Positions 18,024 through 27,021 of a stretch of 64,000 bases of DNA are shown here, one piece after another. The notes under the pieces were generated by a model. It did not search any database, was not told the origin of the DNA, and was given only the letters and a program-made list of their open reading frames with translations. The stretch comes from an uncultured Luminiphilus sp. Its GTDB lineage: Bacteria; Pseudomonadota; Gammaproteobacteria; Pseudomonadales; Halieaceae. The stretch spans positions 21,042 to 85,041 of the forward strand of contig CALSVI010000014.1 in assembly GCA_943840615.1 (NCBI GenBank), written 5' to 3'. The number at the start of each line of letters is the position of its first letter. Position 1 is the stretch's first letter. A program made the position numbers and the translations under genes.

Positions 18024-18115
18024 AGTAGTTTGCAGGTATCGAAGGAAATATCGTAAACTTCCAGTAACTGTCGAAGAATAACGACTTTTTCTGCCAATCA
18101 AAAAAGGGAATCAGT

Positions 18116-20764
18116 ATGTCTCATCCCCATCGTTTCCAACGCACACCGTTGGCCGCAGCGCTTGGTGTCGCACTTTTGCCGCTGGTAGCCAGCCCAGTTC
18201 ACGCACAGCTCGAAGAAGTAGTTGTGACCGCCACTAAGCAAGAAGCCAGTTTGCAGGACGTCCCGCTTGCGGTCTCAGCGCTCACCGAGGAGTCACTGAA
18301 CCAGCGTGGCGTGTCTAACTTTTCTGACTACCTGATCGAACTGCCCAATGTTTCGGCAGGTGGCGCGGGTCCAGGCCAGAGCACCATGTATATTCGTGGC
18401 GTAGCTTCGACCACCCCTAACCTGACCACCTCAGGCGTTGCGGGTCTGAGTCCCAACGTGGCGCTCTACCTAGACGAGCAGCCCATGGCACAGCCCGGCC
18501 GTAACCTAGACATTTACATTACCGACATCAACCGTGTTGAGGTCCTCGCGGGTCCGCAGGGCACGCTGTTTGGTGCGAGTTCACAGGCGGGCGTGGTGCG
18601 TTTGATCACGAACAAGCCTGACCCCTCTGGGTTCTACGGTCGCGTTCAAGCTGGCGCGTCGACCATGAAAGACGGCGAAGCCAACTACAACATTAACGCC
18701 ATGTTGAACATTCCGCTGAGCGATAACTTTGCCATCCGCGGTGTGGTCTACACCGACGAGAAGGGTGGCTACATCGATAACGTGGCAGGCACGCGTACAG
18801 CGGCAGAAAGTGCGCGTTTCCGGCCTGGTAGCACGATCCGTTCAAACGGGACCGAAGTTGGGTTCAGAGGTGGTTTCCAACAAGGTGCAGATCTGAGCAA
18901 CGTTAATTTCCTCGAAGCGAATAACAGCGCAATGGTCGAGGACGACTTCAACGACACCACCTACAGTGGCGGCCGCATTGCAGCCCAGTGGGACATCAAT
19001 GACAACTGGCGCATCAGCGCGGGCGCCATGGCCCAGAAGATCGAGAGTGATGGCACCTTCTACACTGACCCTAACCTCAGCGACGACTACCAGATCCAGC
19101 GGTTTGAGAAGGAGTTTGTCGAGGACGAATACACCAACGTGCATTGGACCATCGAAGGCCGCATTGGCGCTCTCGAAGTTCTTTACACCGGTGCGTTCAC
19201 CGAACGCGAAACTGACCAGCGTACCGATTACTCGGACTATCTGTTTATCGGTCAGTACATTCCCTATTACATTTGCGATTACTACGTCTCTTACACGTCG
19301 TTCGCTCCAGACAACCTGCCCACAGGTACCTGCCAGGCACCTAATCTGTTCACGACGAATAAGGTCGACAGTGAATTCACTAGTCACGAAATTCGCTTCA
19401 GCACCGATCAGGAGAAGCGTTTTCGCGTCACTGCTGGTGGCTTCTTCAGCGAAATGGAGCTGAGCGAAATAGTCGACTTCTCATACCCCGGCAACAAATT
19501 TGTCGACGCTTGGGGTGGCGGCTACAACGGCACCGGCTTCGGGTTCCCCGAAAATTACAACTACCCCTATGACGGTCAAGGCGGCTACAAGGTAGGCAAC
19601 GGCCCCTACCCCAGAGACACAATCTTCCGAAACGATATCTTGCGCACCGATGATCGGATGGGTGTCTTTGGTGAGGTCACCTTCGATCTGACAGATAGCT
19701 TGTCGATTACGGGTGGCTTGCGCTGGTTTGAGTACGAAGCGGACCTAGCCGGCAGCGCCAACGGCTCCTTCTACAACATGTCTGGAACGGACTACAACAA
19801 GTTCGGTACCAACATTAACGACCTGTACGATGGAGACCAGTCCATCCGCTGGACCTATTCCGGGTTCTTCCCCTACGAGGCCAGCCCGGTGTACTCACCA
19901 AGCAATCTGCCTTCAGAAGATGATCCCAACTACCAGCGGATCGTCAACAGCATCTACGCACCTGAGAAGGCTGAAGATGACGGCGTAATTGGTAAGGTTA
20001 CTCTCTCTTGGCGTCCCAACGATGATCACTTGTGGTACGTCACATGGTCGGAAGGCTTCCGAACTGGGCTACTGAACCGTCCTGGCGGCGCCTATCAGGA
20101 AGCCAACGACTACACCGTGCCGTTCGAGGTGCTGTCGGATGAATTGATCAATATGGAGCTGGGCTGGAAGCTAGACATGCTTGGCAACACCCTGCGCTTC
20201 AATGGAGCCATTTTCTTCCTAGACATTTCGGATTTGCAGACCACGATCTTCGACACGAGCATTGTTAACCTGTTCTTCTCAGATAACGCTGCCGATGCGG
20301 AAGTGACTGGTATCGAAGGTGACATCACTTGGGCGCCCACAAACAATTTGACTATGGGCGCGGCGTTCTCGTTCCTCGATACCGAAATCACAGATACGCT
20401 GACTCCCTCGACTGACGTGAAGAAAGGCCTCGAGCTAGCCTACGCGCCAGAGTTCCAGGGCAACGTTTGGGCTCGGTATGAGTGGACTATGGGCAATGGC
20501 TGGACAGCGCACGTGATGCCCAGCATCAGTCACTCTGGGAGCTCTTACAGCGATATCATTACCATTAACCGGATGGATGTACCCAGCTGGACAATGGCTA
20601 ATGTCACCGCAGGGGTAACCGCGGACAAATGGATGATCGAAGCCTTCGTTACTAACCTCACCGATGAGCAAGTGGTGACTGGCGCCAACTACGTGAACGA
20701 CCGTGAACGTCTGGCAATGGCACCACCCACTACCCTCGGCGTTCGGGTCTCCTTCGACTTCTGA
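18116..20764 (+). CDS. TonB-dependent receptor 1 with tyrosine-rich loop
   Basis: Outer-membrane receptor of 882 residues. Signal peptide 1-30 (ends PVHA), TonB-box/plug start LEEVVVTATKQEASLQDVP, plug to about residue 170 with GPQGTLFGASSQAG, then a 22-strand barrel ending VRVSFDF with the terminal Phe needed for assembly. It takes up an unknown large substrate with proton-motive energy from TonB-ExbBD. Unusual feature: residues 371-393 contain eight tyrosines with aspartates at 371, 374 and 388, and cysteines at 387 and 406 that could close a loop. Further Y-rich patches occur at 481-498. AAGGGA upstream supports the start. A strong terminator follows, then a TPR-sulfotransferase gene. Confidence 0.93.
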   Translation: MSHPHRFQRTPLAAALGVALLPLVASPVHAQLEEVVVTATKQEASLQDVPLAVSALTEESLNQRGVSNFSDYLIELPNVSAGGAGPGQSTMYIRGVASTTPNLTTSGVAGLSPNVALYLDEQPMAQPGRNLDIYITDINRVEVLAGPQGTLFGASSQAGVVRLITNKPDPSGFYGRVQAGASTMKDGEANYNINAMLNIPLSDNFAIRGVVYTDEKGGYIDNVAGTRTAAESARFRPGSTIRSNGTEVGFRGGFQQGADLSNVNFLEANNSAMVEDDFNDTTYSGGRIAAQWDINDNWRISAGAMAQKIESDGTFYTDPNLSDDYQIQRFEKEFVEDEYTNVHWTIEGRIGALEVLYTGAFTERETDQRTDYSDYLFIGQYIPYYICDYYVSYTSFAPDNLPTGTCQAPNLFTTNKVDSEFTSHEIRFSTDQEKRFRVTAGGFFSEMELSEIVDFSYPGNKFVDAWGGGYNGTGFGFPENYNYPYDGQGGYKVGNGPYPRDTIFRNDILRTDDRMGVFGEVTFDLTDSLSITGGLRWFEYEADLAGSANGSFYNMSGTDYNKFGTNINDLYDGDQSIRWTYSGFFPYEASPVYSPSNLPSEDDPNYQRIVNSIYAPEKAEDDGVIGKVTLSWRPNDDHLWYVTWSEGFRTGLLNRPGGAYQEANDYTVPFEVLSDELINMELGWKLDMLGNTLRFNGAIFFLDISDLQTTIFDTSIVNLFFSDNAADAEVTGIEGDITWAPTNNLTMGAAFSFLDTEITDTLTPSTDVKKGLELAYAPEFQGNVWARYEWTMGNGWTAHVMPSISHSGSSYSDIITINRMDVPSWTMANVTAGVTADKWMIEAFVTNLTDEQVVTGANYVNDRERLAMAPPTTLGVRVSFDF

Positions 20765-20792
20765 TAATTTGTCGTTAGAGACACCTCTTGAA

Positions 20793-20821
20793 AAAGTGCC
20801 CCAATCGGGGCACTTTTTTTG
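20793..20821 (+). terminator. Intrinsic terminator of TonB receptor 1
   Basis: AAAGTGCCCC and GGGGCACTTT form a 10-bp stem with loop AATC, followed by a run of T. It begins about 30 bases after the receptor stop. Classical rho-independent terminator, so the next gene probably has its own promoter or depends on readthrough. Confidence 0.9.
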
Positions 20822-20854
20822 TCTGTCCACTTTGTCGCAATGTGATACGCAACC

Positions 20855-22843
20855 ATGACTGCATCTTCCTCCAGTAATGCCTCGGACGCGCTCGGGCCCG
20901 TGCAGCAGCTACTTCAACAGGGGGAGGTCACAGCGGCACTCGAAACGCTTGATCGCCTTCCAGAGGGGGCTCAAAAATCCGTCATGGGCCAATATATGCG
21001 CGGCGTGAGTTTGCGACTGCTACGCGACTTTACCAACGCAGAAACAGTGCTACGCGAGCTGGTTAATGAGAATCCATCCTACGGCAGAGCATTTCAGGAG
21101 CTCGGGCACCTTTACCGAGATGCCAATATGGTCACCGAGGCACTTAATGCCTACGCCACTGCCTGCCATTTGAATCCGGGTCTCAAAGCCAGTTGGGTTG
21201 CGCAGAGTGACTTACTGGGACGAAACTCGCCGGAACGCGTGGCGCAAATCAATCAAAGAGTGCAGTGGTTGGAGGCCTTGCCGCCGAATCTGCTGGCCAG
21301 CTGGGATCTCCTGCATGAAGGCAAGCTCCACAAAGCCGAGCAACTTTGTCGGCAGTTCATGCAGCAAAATCCGCAGCATATCGACGGCATGCGCGTGCTG
21401 GCCGAAATCGCCGCCCGCCATGGCGTATTGGAGGATGCTGAATTTCTTCTCGAGAGCGCTATTGAGTTCGAACCTGCCCACCGCCAGGCGCGGATCGATT
21501 ACGTCCAAATTCTAAGCAAGCGGCAACGCTTTCAGCGCGCAGTAGATGAAGCCAGCACACTTTTGGAACAAGCGCCGGATAATCCCCAACTGCAGTCGCT
21601 CTTTGCCATTCAATGCATGCAGCTTGGAGATTACGAGTCAGCGCTCGAGCTGTTCGACAAGATCCTTAGCCGCGTGCCCAGCGATCCGGTCACAAATGTG
21701 TCGAAAGGCCATGCGCTGAAGACAGGAGGGCGGTCAGAAGAAGCTATCACCGCCTATCGTGCTGCCCTGAAATCACAGCCCTTCTACTGCGACGCCTGGT
21801 ATTCGCTAGCTAATCTTAAGGTTTACCAGTTTGACGACGAGGAGCTGTCATCGATGCAGGCGCTAGACGAAAACCCACATTTGGGGGGCCAGGATCGCGT
21901 GTATTTGCAGTTCGCTCTGGGTAAGGCGTTTGAGGATCGGAAGGATTATCAACAGTCCTTTCACCATTACGCCAAAGGCAACGCAATCAAGAAGGCGCAA
22001 CTGCAATACAAGGCAGAAGGCACCACTCAGGAGTGCGAGGATCAAATCGCCGCGTGTACGCGTCAGATTTTCGATCGTGAAACTGGCCACGCAGCACCTG
22101 ATCCCCTCTTTATTCTTGGGCTGCCACGAGCGGGCTCGACCTTGCTTGAGCAGATTCTCTCGTCGCATAGCATGGTGGACGGCACGCTGGAGCTGCCCAA
22201 TGTACTGTCGATCAGCGGCAAACTGCGCCGACTAGGTCAGCGAGAGGGCAATCAAAAATATCCGTTTAACCTGGCAGAGCTGTCTGCGGAACAGCTTGCA
22301 ACGCTTGGGGAAGAGTACATCCGCGACACGCAAGTGCACCGGATGGGCGCTCCCTTCTTTATCGACAAGATGCCGAACAACTTTCGCCACATTGGTCTCA
22401 TCAAGCTCATGCTGCCCAATGCCAAGGTGATCGATGCGCGCCGGGATCCTATGTCCTGCTGTTTCTCAGGTTTCAAGCAGCTATTTGCCGAAGGGCAAAT
22501 GTTCAGCTACGACCAGGAAGACATTGCTCAGTACTACCTAGATTATGTGCGATTGATGGACCATTGGGATAACGTTATCCCGGGCTACGTGCTGCGCGTG
22601 CAGCATGAGGATGTGGTCGCTGACCTTGAGACGGAAGTACGTCGGATGCTCGACTTCTGCGGGCTACCATTTGAGGAGGCCTGCCTGGAGTTCCATAAAA
22701 CTGAGCGCAATGTGCGAACGCCATCATCGGAACAAGTACGTCAACCGATTTTCTCCACTGCGCTGGAGCAGTGGAAGCACTATGAGCCGTGGCTGGGACC
22801 ACTAAAAGCACGGCTGGGACCAAGCTGGATCGCTCAGGACTGA
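20855..22843 (+). CDS. TPR-repeat sulfotransferase 1
   Basis: Predicted cytoplasmic protein of 662 residues without signal peptide. Residues 14-380 are about nine to ten tetratricopeptide repeats for protein binding. Residues 415-655 are a Sulfotransfer_3-type domain: the 5'-phosphosulfate loop LGLPRAGSTLLEQI (421-434), Glu446 in TLELPN at the position of the tyrosylprotein-sulfotransferase catalytic base, and the 3'-phosphate motif IDARRDPMSCCFSGF (526-540). It would transfer sulfate from PAPS to a hydroxyl, perhaps tyrosine in a protein held by the TPRs. It lies 90 bp after TonB receptor 1 on the same strand. A paralogue sits by TonB receptor 3 (43525-45105). Activity and substrate are inferred. 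Confidence 0.88.
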   Translation: MTASSSSNASDALGPVQQLLQQGEVTAALETLDRLPEGAQKSVMGQYMRGVSLRLLRDFTNAETVLRELVNENPSYGRAFQELGHLYRDANMVTEALNAYATACHLNPGLKASWVAQSDLLGRNSPERVAQINQRVQWLEALPPNLLASWDLLHEGKLHKAEQLCRQFMQQNPQHIDGMRVLAEIAARHGVLEDAEFLLESAIEFEPAHRQARIDYVQILSKRQRFQRAVDEASTLLEQAPDNPQLQSLFAIQCMQLGDYESALELFDKILSRVPSDPVTNVSKGHALKTGGRSEEAITAYRAALKSQPFYCDAWYSLANLKVYQFDDEELSSMQALDENPHLGGQDRVYLQFALGKAFEDRKDYQQSFHHYAKGNAIKKAQLQYKAEGTTQECEDQIAACTRQIFDRETGHAAPDPLFILGLPRAGSTLLEQILSSHSMVDGTLELPNVLSISGKLRRLGQREGNQKYPFNLAELSAEQLATLGEEYIRDTQVHRMGAPFFIDKMPNNFRHIGLIKLMLPNAKVIDARRDPMSCCFSGFKQLFAEGQMFSYDQEDIAQYYLDYVRLMDHWDNVIPGYVLRVQHEDVVADLETEVRRMLDFCGLPFEEACLEFHKTERNVRTPSSEQVRQPIFSTALEQWKHYEPWLGPLKARLGPSWIAQD

Positions 22844-22858
22844 TCTGGCGTACTCAGG

Positions 22859-23757
22859 TTATTGGGCTTTGACCCATTCCAGAATAGAAGAGAAATCCCG
22901 TGGTCCGTTGCCCTCACCCTGATGAGCTGAATAAGCCGCCATGGCCTGCTTGCCCATCTGATTATCAACCCCGCAACTTTCCGCCACCTCGCAGGCCAAG
23001 CCCAGATCCTTAACCATTAAATCCACCATGAAACCAGGCTGATAGTTGTTGCTGGAAGGAGTGCCTTCCATTACATCGGGCCAAGGGTTGTAGACCTGTA
23101 ACGACCAGTTATTGCCTGAACTCGCCTTCATGATCTCTGATAGTACCGCCGGATCCAGCCCGTGGGCGTGACCCATGGCCAGTGCCTCCGAAGTGCCGAT
23201 CATATGGACTGCCAGCAAGCATATTGTTGGCTGCCTTGGCTACCTGACCCGCACCGGCTGGGCCAGCATGGAAGATTTTTTCCGCGCCCCCCATGCCTTC
23301 AAGAATCGGCTTCGCGCGCGCGAAAGACTCCGTGCTGCCACCGCACATAAAAGCGAGGGTGCCCGCCGCCGCCGCGGCCACGCCACCTGATACAGGGGTA
23401 TCCATAAAATCGATGCCGAGCTCCGCTGCGGCCTCACCGACTCGGCGGGCGGTGGCAGCATCGATGGTGCTGGCGTCCAGAATCAGTGTGTCGCTCGACA
23501 CCTTGGCCAGCAAACCGTCCTCACCAAGAAACGTACCCGCCACATGCTTGCCTGCAGGCAGCATGCTGATGATGACATCAGCTCCCTGAGCCGCCTCAGC
23601 CGCAGACGCGGCAATGGACGCACCCTCAGCGGCAACCGCCGCACAAGCCGCTTCGACCAAATCGAATACCGTGAGGGAATGGCCCGCAGCAAGCAGGTTC
23701 TTGGCCATTGGCCCGCCCATATTGCCCAGACCCAGAAACGCGATCGTCGGCCATCAT
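22859..23757 (-). pseudogene. mmsB: 3-hydroxyisobutyrate dehydrogenase (MmsB), frameshifted twice
   Basis: All conserved parts of a full-length MmsB (about 298 residues) are present but in three frames. The Rossmann start TIAFLGLGNMGGPMAKNLL is shifted from its ATG (23757 or 23754) by one extra base near 23748. The substrate segment DTPVSGGVAAAAAGTLAFM and the lysine region QVAKAANNML follow. One extra base near 23219 then breaks the frame before LLAVHMIGTSEA, after which DLMVKDLGLACEV continues to the stop. The enzyme oxidises 3-hydroxyisobutyrate to methylmalonate semialdehyde in valine breakdown. Preserved protein sequence on both sides of each lesion suggests sequence error or a very recent mutation. 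Last gene of the valine operon. Confidence 0.85.
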
Positions 23758-24877
23758 TTACTCCGGTAATCCGAGTGCCGGCATATTGCCGGCGCCGTGA
23801 AAGAAGGTGTCAACCACCTCAGCAGGCACTGATGCAAGGTCTGCATAAGTCCACGAGGGAGAGCGGTCTTTATCCACTCAGCAATGCCCGACACCCTCTG
23901 CGAACTCGGGATGCCGCATAATGTTGCAACCCAGCACGAGCTCCGACTCAAAGACCGCTTCTAAGCTGGCCTCCCGCGTTTGGTTTAACTGACGGAAAAT
24001 CCAGGTCGCCGCCAAGGGCGAGCCATGGGCAAAGCCATCCTGCGCCTTGACCAGCCATTTATCTTCGCCCTGCCAGTTCCTCACGCGATCATGAATGATG
24101 GCGAGATCATCGCCCGCCATCCACTCGTTGATGGTATCGATGTGGGGCTCAATCTGCGCATCGGGCGGCTCTATGCTCGCCGTCATGCCAGCGAGTAACG
24201 AACCGACCAGCTCATGGTTAGTGCGCCGCATCACCAGACCACGCCTGCGCGGTCAAGCCGCCGAGCAAGTCAGCCCTTTGAACATTGCCGAGGAAGTGAG
24301 TACCCAGCCCGCAGTACAGCGCATCACTAGCATTAATATGAGAGGACGTGAGTGCCAAAAAGCGGCCGACCTGGCCTGGCATACGATTCAGGAACCAACT
24401 ACCCCCTACGTCAGGAAACAACGCAATCGTGATCTCAGGCATACCAATGCGGGTCCGCTCACTGACTACGCGATAGCGACACCCCGCGAGAATACCGAGC
24501 CCTCCGCCCATCACCACGCCGTGACCCCAGCAAATCAAGGGCTTGGTATAAGTATGCAGCAAGTAGTTCATCCGGTACTCGCGGGCAAAAAACTGCTCGG
24601 CGTACTCACAGGGGCCACCTGGCGTTTCGACGCAAGAATTACGAAGGGCCTGTACATCGCCACCCGCACAAAATGCCTTCTCGCCTGCACCATCGATGAC
24701 CACGGCCACCACATTGGCGTCGTCAGCCCACGCCTCGAGACGGTCAGTGATCACGTCTACCATTTCGCGGGTCAGCGAGTTCAGCGTTTTCTCGACATTA
24801 AGCGTCAGCTGCCCAATCACCCGGTCTCCCGCCGGGTGCTCGGTCACCAGCACACTAGCCGTCATTGATTTTTCCAA
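23758..24877 (-). pseudogene. 3-hydroxyisobutyryl-CoA hydrolase (crotonase family), frameshifted
   Basis: Crotonase-fold protein of the HIBYL-CoA hydrolase type, normal total length (about 372 codons), but interrupted. The oxyanion-hole regions AFCAGGDVQAL and GHGVVMGGGLGIL, and the catalytic area MPEITIALFPDVGGSW, are intact. One extra T near 24220 shifts the frame after SGDAAH and before NHELVGSLL. Near the end an in-frame TGA at 23878-23880 interrupts AEGV...VDKDRSPSW; it is best explained by one missing base near 23889 and one extra base near 23879. It hydrolyses 3-hydroxyisobutyryl-CoA in valine catabolism. The start (24877 or 24865) overlaps the end of the enoyl-CoA hydratase gene; the stop is directly followed by the mmsB start. 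Confidence 0.8.
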
Positions 24878-25650
24878 TCAGGTTCGCGCTTCTCGAGGAA
24901 CGCGTTAGTGCCCTCGTGCTGATCTTGCGTTGAGAACAACGACACGAACTCATCACGCTCTGCGACCAGCCCATCAGCAATAGCAATATTGCGTGCAGAG
25001 TGAATCAACCGCTTACAGGCCGCTATGGATGAAGGCGACTGATTGCCGACCTTGGCTGCCAACGCAGTCGCCGCCGCCAGCGACTCACCGGTGGGCACCA
25101 CTTCCTCCACGAGTCCGAGCGTCAATGCCTGCTGCGCGCCGATGCGCTCTCCACACAAGATCATTCGCTTGGCCCAGCCTTCTCCCACCAATTGGGTCAG
25201 TCGTTGCGTACCGCCTGCACACGGCAAAAGGCCCACCCGCGCTTCGGGCAGTGCCAGGGCGGCCTGCTCTTCGGCAATACGGATATCGCAGGCCAACGCC
25301 ACTTCCAAGCCACCACCCATCGCAAACCCATTAATCGCGGCAATCGACACGCCGCGAAAATCAGCGAGCGTTTCAAACGCGTCGCCAAAGGCCTCGCCCA
25401 CTGCGCGCGCCACGTCGGCATCACTCGAGGCAAACTGATTCAAATCTGCGCCCGCGGAGAAAAATTTCTCGCCCGCGCCGGTAAAAACCAACGCATAAAC
25501 GGCTGGATCTGCATTCAACGCCTCAACCACGGCCTTAAGCGCCGGCAAGCTCTCGCGGTCCCAGGTATTAGCGGAAGGATTATCGATGATGACCGTCGCA
25601 ATGTTGCCGTCGATCGAGACTTTGATTTTTTCAGATGGGCTGATACTCAT
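24862..25650 (-). CDS. Enoyl-CoA hydratase (crotonase), valine pathway
   Basis: Crotonase-fold hydratase of 262 residues, standard length. Oxyanion-hole segments are FFSAGADLNQF and GFAMGGGLEVALACD; the catalytic glutamates lie in ALPEARVGLLPCAGGTQRL (aligned to Glu144/Glu164 of rat crotonase). It would hydrate methacrylyl-CoA, or other short enoyl-CoA, to 3-hydroxyisobutyryl-CoA. Its start overlaps the end of the isobutyryl-CoA dehydrogenase gene by four bases and its end overlaps the hydrolase start, so the genes are translationally coupled. Assignment to valine rests on this context. Confidence 0.88.
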   Translation of the reverse strand: MSISPSEKIKVSIDGNIATVIIDNPSANTWDRESLPALKAVVEALNADPAVYALVFTGAGEKFFSAGADLNQFASSDADVARAVGEAFGDAFETLADFRGVSIAAINGFAMGGGLEVALACDIRIAEEQAALALPEARVGLLPCAGGTQRLTQLVGEGWAKRMILCGERIGAQQALTLGLVEEVVPTGESLAAATALAAKVGNQSPSSIAACKRLIHSARNIAIADGLVAERDEFVSLFSTQDQHEGTNAFLEKREPDWKNQ

Positions 25651-26807
25651 TGAATTACCTCCAGAGCGCCGTCCATCAGCAATTTACGGCCAACGATAAC
25701 GCGCATAATTTCATTCGTGCCTTCGAGAATTTGATGTACCCGCGTATCACGCACGTAGCGCTCCATCGGATACTCCTTAATGTAGCCATAACCACCCAGC
25801 AACTGCAGAGCATCATTGCAGACCGTAAAGCCCACATCCGTAGCAAAGCGCTTGGCCATCGCGCAATACGTGGTGGCCTGCGGATCCTGGTTATCTAACT
25901 TGCTGGCAGCCAGCCGGATCATTTGTCGTGCGGCAACCAACTCGGTCAGCATATCTGCCAGCTTGAACTGGGTGTTTTGGAAGTCAGCAATCGGGGTATC
26001 AAACTGTTTACGCTCCTGCACATAAGCGGCGGCGTCCTGAATCGCTTTCTGCGCGGTTCCCACGGAACAGGTGGCAATATTAATGCGCCCCCCATCAAGA
26101 CCCTCCATGGCGATGGCGAAGCCCTGACCCTCCTCACCGAGACGCTGCGACACGGGCACCCGAACATTGTCGAAGGTAATCATGCGGGTAGGCTGCGCGT
26201 TCCAGCCCATCTTGTGCTCTTTTTTACCGTACTGAACGCCCTCGGCATCCGCCGGAATCATCAACGCCGTAATACCTTTCGGCCCGACATCACCCGTACG
26301 GGTCATCACAACCAGCACCTCAGTCTCACCCGCACCAGAAATAAACACCTTACTTCCGTTGACTAGGTAGGCGTCTCCTTCGAGCTTTGCGCTGGTGCGT
26401 AAACTGCCGGCATCTGATCCCGCTCCGGGTTCGGTCAGGCAGTAGGACGCCAGTTTTTCACCCATCACCAAATCGGGGCACCACTCATCGACGATGGCCT
26501 GCTGGCAGTACTTGCCGATCATGGCAGTCGCCATATTGTGGATAGTAAGAAATGCCGCCGTCGTTGTGCAGCCCTTCGCGAGCTCTTCCACGATAAGGCT
26601 GGCGTCCAGTCTTCCCATGCCCAACCCTCCGGCAGCCTCGGGCGTATACATACCCATGAAGCCCAATTCACCGGCAGCGCGCAGCGCTTCTTTGGCAAAC
26701 ACAGAATCAGCATCCCATTGAGCTGCATGCGGGGCCAGCTCGTTCTCCGAGAATGCTTTGGCACTGGCGATGTACGCCTGCTGATCGTCGTTCAGTTCAA
26801 AATCCAC
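25647..26807 (-). CDS. Isobutyryl-CoA dehydrogenase-like acyl-CoA dehydrogenase
   Basis: FAD acyl-CoA dehydrogenase of 386 residues with all signatures: CLTEPGAGSDAGSL, VNGSKVFISGAG, the FAD arginine segment ERKQFDTPIADFQNTQFKLADM, LGGYGYIKEYPMERYVRD, and catalytic Glu362 in QILEGTNEIMR. It oxidises a short branched acyl-CoA, most likely isobutyryl-CoA, passing electrons to ETF. First gene of a four-gene minus-strand valine operon (dehydrogenase, hydratase, hydrolase, MmsB) with overlapping ends. Divergent from the acylating aldehyde dehydrogenase gene across about 214 bp in which I could not assign a promoter. Confidence 0.88.
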   Translation of the reverse strand: MDFELNDDQQAYIASAKAFSENELAPHAAQWDADSVFAKEALRAAGELGFMGMYTPEAAGGLGMGRLDASLIVEELAKGCTTTAAFLTIHNMATAMIGKYCQQAIVDEWCPDLVMGEKLASYCLTEPGAGSDAGSLRTSAKLEGDAYLVNGSKVFISGAGETEVLVVMTRTGDVGPKGITALMIPADAEGVQYGKKEHKMGWNAQPTRMITFDNVRVPVSQRLGEEGQGFAIAMEGLDGGRINIATCSVGTAQKAIQDAAAYVQERKQFDTPIADFQNTQFKLADMLTELVAARQMIRLAASKLDNQDPQATTYCAMAKRFATDVGFTVCNDALQLLGGYGYIKEYPMERYVRDTRVHQILEGTNEIMRVIVGRKLLMDGALEVIQ

Positions 26808-27021
26808 TCTGGGTTCTCCACTACTGCGTTGCCCACGCCAGTACTCCGCTAGCCCGCCAGTATAAACCGATTCGGCTCACGCCCACCTTCCGAGCGCCCA
26901 ATTAGAATCGATTACAAGGCGCATCAATACTACGTTTTAAGGGCGTACTTCGCTGGCAGTCTGTCGTCACGCAGTTTACCCTGTTGTCTCGATTTTTTTG
27001 ATGGTTGGGGGAAGCACAGCA

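Noticed and set aside
23878..23880. In-frame TGA in the 3-hydroxyisobutyryl-CoA hydrolase gene as a selenocysteine codon
   Set aside because: No selenocysteine is known in this family, the surrounding residues (GHC before it) do not match the family, and two compensating indels explain it.
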